Assembly: GCA_051009475.1 (NCBI GenBank)
Contig: JBPCWO010000256.1
Span: 1-7,984, forward strand
Direction: 5' to 3'
DNA length: 7,984 nt
Source of the DNA: CAXMNX01 sp051009475
GTDB taxonomy: Bacteria > Pseudomonadota > Alphaproteobacteria > Rhodobacterales > Rhodobacteraceae
The first letter of the stretch is position 1. Every line of letters begins with the position of its first letter. The notes under the pieces are model-generated. The model saw nothing but the letters and a program-made list of their open reading frames with translations, was not told where the DNA came from and made no database searches. Positions 5,614-7,984 of this stretch are shown piece by piece. The translations under genes were made by a program, and so were the position numbers.

Positions 5614-7113
5614 ATGACAAACGCCTTGTATGAAGCGCTTTTTGCCCCGCATCGCGAAAGCGAGCGCGTATTCGTTCACAACGGAAATGAACCTCTTACA
5701 TTCGGAGCGTTTGTTGAGAGGGCCGCGCAGGTCGCGGCCGTGCTTCGCAATCAAGGAGTTCAACCGGGTGATCGGCTGGTCGCACAGGTTGGAAAATCAG
5801 TTTCAGCTCTGGCCGTCTATGCGGGATGCGTTCAGGCAGGCGTCGTCTACCTGCCGATTAACACCGCCTATACTCCAACAGAAGTTGACTATTTTCTAGC
5901 CGACAGTGGTGCCCGGTTGATGTTGTGTGATCCGGAATTTGTTGGCAGACGAGCGGGAGTTCGGATGCTAGCGCTTTCGGCAGATGGGCGAGCTGGTGAA
6001 TTCGCAGACGCAATATCGGCAACCGAGCCGAATTGGGCGGTCACGCCACGCGGGAGTGGGGACTTGGCTGCGCTCCTTTACACTTCAGGAACAACCGGGC
6101 GGTCCAAAGGGGCGATGCTCAGCCACGACAATCTGCTCAGCAACGCCCGCGTCCTTGCCGACGCATGGCAGTTCACAACTGACGATGTGCTGCTGCACGC
6201 ATTACCAATATTCCACACACATGGGCTCTTTGTGGCAACAAACATCGCGCTTCTGTCAGGTGCATCGATGATCTTTGAGCCCAAGTTCGATCTTGATCGT
6301 ATGATTGCAGGATTGACGCGAGCGACAACCATGATGGGCGTTCCGACCTTCTACACTAGACTGTTGGACGACCGCCGGTTCAATCCGGAACTGGTTCGAC
6401 ACATGCGACTTTTCATATCCGGCAGCGCGCCACTTTTGGCCGAGACGCACCGCCAGTTCGAGGAACGATCCGGACACCGCATTCTTGAACGCTATGGCAT
6501 GACCGAAACAAATATGAACACGTCAAACCCAATGGACGGCGAACGAAGAGCTGGCTCCGTTGGCTTTCCATTGCCCGGCGTAACGCTTCGGATTGCTGAG
6601 CCGGATTGCGGCGATGCAATTCCAAATGGAGAAATTGGGCAAATCGAAGTGAAGGGCCCGAATGTATTCAAAGGCTACTGGAATATGCCCGAAAAAACCG
6701 CCGCCGAATTTCGCGGCGACGGGTATTTCATCACTGGTGATTTGGGACGGTTCGACGAAGAAGGCTATGTTCATATCGTTGGGCGGAACAAAGACCTGAT
6801 TATCTCGGGCGGATTCAACATTTATCCCAAAGAAATCGAACTCGTGCTCGACCACCAGTCTGGCGTTCAGGAAAGTGCCGTTATCGGCGTGCCCCATCCG
6901 GACTTTGGCGAGGGCGTTCTTGGTGTGTTGGTACCCAACCCCGGAGCAACCCTCGAAACTGAACAGATGCTGAGAGATATCAGGACAGAATTGGCCGGAT
7001 TCAAAGTTCCACGAAAAGTGTTGATAGTTGACGAATTGCCGCGAAATACGATGGGAAAAGTGCAAAAGAACGCGCTTAGAGAGCGATTTAATGACGCATT
7101 TTCTGCAGCTTAG
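5614..7113 (+). CDS. matB: Malonyl-CoA synthetase (malonate--CoA ligase, MatB)
   Basis: MatB converts malonate, ATP and CoA to malonyl-CoA via malonyl-AMP; some members also accept methylmalonate. The 499-residue product has the family's length and is similar throughout to the rhizobial/Rhodopseudomonas MatB sequences I recall. Core motifs of the ANL adenylate-forming superfamily are in order: P-loop YTSGTTGRSKGA (156-167), LPIFHTHGLF (197-206), ISGSAPL (268-274), ERYGMTETNMNTSNP (292-306), YFITGDLG (371-378), hinge region GRNKDLIISGGFNIYPKEIE (390-409), and PRNTMGKVQKN (476-486) with catalytic Lys482. The TETNMNTSNP segment is diagnostic of MatB against acetyl- or fatty-acyl-CoA ligases. The PX4GK pattern at 476-482 matches the site acetylated by Pat in Rhodopseudomonas MatB. 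It lies 31 bases past the aldolase stop, with a weak ribosome site, and is probably the last gene of the operon. No matA, matC or matR gene is adjacent. Confidence 0.93.
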   Translation: MTNALYEALFAPHRESERVFVHNGNEPLTFGAFVERAAQVAAVLRNQGVQPGDRLVAQVGKSVSALAVYAGCVQAGVVYLPINTAYTPTEVDYFLADSGARLMLCDPEFVGRRAGVRMLALSADGRAGEFADAISATEPNWAVTPRGSGDLAALLYTSGTTGRSKGAMLSHDNLLSNARVLADAWQFTTDDVLLHALPIFHTHGLFVATNIALLSGASMIFEPKFDLDRMIAGLTRATTMMGVPTFYTRLLDDRRFNPELVRHMRLFISGSAPLLAETHRQFEERSGHRILERYGMTETNMNTSNPMDGERRAGSVGFPLPGVTLRIAEPDCGDAIPNGEIGQIEVKGPNVFKGYWNMPEKTAAEFRGDGYFITGDLGRFDEEGYVHIVGRNKDLIISGGFNIYPKEIELVLDHQSGVQESAVIGVPHPDFGEGVLGVLVPNPGATLETEQMLRDIRTELAGFKVPRKVLIVDELPRNTMGKVQKNALRERFNDAFSAA

Positions 7114-7910
7114 CGTGCGATATCTTTGATTGGGCCTCCATCAAGGCGCAGAATCGTTGGCTCTAGTTCACTTGGGAAATAGTCGAAAACCAATGGATCA
7201 TGACCCGGCACAATCAGGCCCGGTTCGCTGGAAAGATGTTCCAATGTTTCGAACCCGCGCAGCATGTCTTCGATATCGACGACAATCGGATATGGCTTCC
7301 GGGACCAGATATTTTCGTAGAAATGCGTGGCATCCGAAGCCAGAACCAGCCACCCCGCGCGGGTACGCACCCGCACAGATTGCAGACCGCGGCTGTGGCC
7401 GCCAATGCAATGAACAGTCACGCCGTCGGCGATCTGATCGTCGCCTTCGTGAAAAGTCAGCTTGCCCGCATAGAGACGCTGCACTGCTTTACAAACGTGA
7501 TCGGCGGTGAACGGCATCTTCAGCGTGTCGTGGCACATGCACGGACCGGTGGCATAGGCCATCTCGGCAACTTGCAAATGAAGGTGCGCATTCGGAAAAA
7601 GATGAAGCCCTCCCGCGTGATCATAGTGAAGATGCGTGACGATTAGTTGGTCGATATCTTCAGGAGTAAGACCAAATGGTTTCAGCGCCGCACCGGGTTC
7701 AATACGAACCGGTCGTTCGCGTCTTACGCCCTCACTCGTATCATAGCCGCTGTCGACAAGTATGAACCGACCGCCACATCGAAGCAGCCACATGAAATAG
7801 TCGATCGCATGCGGTTCATTCGGAGCCTCATCAAATATGAAGCTGTCGCCACGTGTACGTGGACCTGACCTTTCGGCGTATTTTATTGCGAAGACCTCCC
7901 ATTCGCTCAC
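7110..7910 (-). CDS. Metallo-beta-lactamase-fold hydrolase, N-acyl-homoserine-lactonase (AttM/AiiA) family
   Basis: This zinc hydrolase belongs to the group that opens lactone rings, such as N-acyl-homoserine lactones or gamma-butyrolactone. The 266-residue product carries the dinuclear metal site: THLHYDHAGG (92-101) with His93, His95, Asp97 and His98, then His172 in GGHSRG, Asp193 in ASDATH and His237 in VPGHDP. The LVDSGYD (51-57) strand is also typical. The start is taken as GTG at 7910, because a strong AAGGAG lies 7 bases upstream and the protein then begins SEWEVFAIKYA, as family members do. Starts at 7949 (ATG) or 7976 (GTG) would add 13 or 22 residues of unlikely extension. It runs opposite to matB, and the stop codons overlap by 4 bp. 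The actual substrate cannot be read from the sequence; quorum quenching and sugar-lactone hydrolysis are both possible. Confidence 0.88.
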   Translation of the reverse strand: MSEWEVFAIKYAERSGPRTRGDSFIFDEAPNEPHAIDYFMWLLRCGGRFILVDSGYDTSEGVRRERPVRIEPGAALKPFGLTPEDIDQLIVTHLHYDHAGGLHLFPNAHLHLQVAEMAYATGPCMCHDTLKMPFTADHVCKAVQRLYAGKLTFHEGDDQIADGVTVHCIGGHSRGLQSVRVRTRAGWLVLASDATHFYENIWSRKPYPIVVDIEDMLRGFETLEHLSSEPGLIVPGHDPLVFDYFPSELEPTILRLDGGPIKDIAR

Positions 7911-7917
7911 TTCAATT

Positions 7918-7923
7918 CTCCTT
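7918..7923 (-). promoter_or_regulatory. Shine-Dalgarno of the lactonase-family gene, deciding the start
   Basis: On the minus strand AAGGAG is followed after 7 bases by GTG at 7910, the start chosen for the hydrolase. No promoter could be assigned in the remaining 61 bases to the window edge. Confidence 0.8.
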
Positions 7924-7984
7924 GATCCCTGGAAGTTGGTACGTTGCATGATGTCATTGAATGCACCCGGTGGCACCGTAGTAT

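Noticed and set aside
6523..7065. 180-codon open frame on the minus strand opposite matB
   Set aside because: It is fully antisense to well-conserved matB motifs and shows no recognisable domain or ribosome site.
5614..7113. Generic long-chain acyl-CoA or acetyl-CoA synthetase
   Set aside because: The HTHGLF and YGMTETNMNTSNP segments and overall similarity point specifically to malonyl-CoA synthetase.
7081..7140. Bidirectional terminator between the convergent genes
   Set aside because: No stem of useful length with a flanking T- or A-run was found; the stop codons overlap, leaving no intergenic space.
7911..7976. Longer N-terminus for the lactonase-family protein (GTG at 7976 or ATG at 7949)
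   Set aside because: The added residues do not resemble family N-termini, whereas AAGGAG followed by GTG at 7910 is well placed.

Overview
The window reads as the chromosome of an alphaproteobacterium, most likely a Rhodobacterales (roseobacter-type) organism of moderate GC. The grounds are the style of ribosomal protein L25 (long CTC-type with an acidic tail), the close match of the malonyl-CoA synthetase to the rhizobial/Rhodopseudomonas MatB type, and the lactate-dehydrogenase-type alpha-hydroxyacid oxidase. This placement is inferred from remembered family sequences, not from a search.

Layout, left to right. (1) 1-951 (+): 3' part of an FMN-dependent alpha-hydroxyacid (L-lactate type) dehydrogenase, cut by the window edge. 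(2) 1101-1679 (+): an exported protein of unknown function. (3) 1840-2523 (+): ribosomal protein L25 (rplY), closed by a strong intrinsic terminator at 2545-2576. (4) 2674-7113 (+): a compact catabolic cluster of a LacI-family repressor, an IolC-like PfkB sugar kinase, an IolJ/KbaY-like class II aldolase and a malonyl-CoA synthetase (MatB). (5) 7110-7910 (-): a metallo-beta-lactamase-fold hydrolase of the N-acyl-homoserine-lactonase family, convergent with matB and overlapping it by 4 bp.

The main point of interest is the cluster in (4). The same perfect 14-bp palindrome, TGCAACCGGTTGCA, occurs once just upstream of lacI (2618-2631) and once between lacI and the kinase (3688-3701). It has the form of a LacI-family operator (central CG), so the repressor probably controls both itself and the three enzyme genes. 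Canonical inositol catabolism phosphorylates 2-deoxy-5-keto-gluconate (IolC) and splits it to DHAP plus malonate semialdehyde (IolJ), which IolA turns into acetyl-CoA and CO2. Here the third gene is a malonate-activating enzyme instead. This suggests a variant in which the C3 fragment, after oxidation to malonate by an enzyme not in the window, is kept as malonyl-CoA. No iolB/D/E/G, iolA, matA or transporter gene is present, so the cluster is either the lower half of a pathway encoded elsewhere or serves a related deoxy-sugar acid. The kinase and aldolase both depart from the textbook IolC/IolJ sequences, so the substrate is open.

Gaps without genes are all under 300 bases. The two longest (952-1100 and 1680-1839) hold small inverted repeats but no recognisable RNA gene. 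I saw no tRNA, rRNA, insertion sequence, CRISPR array or attachment site.
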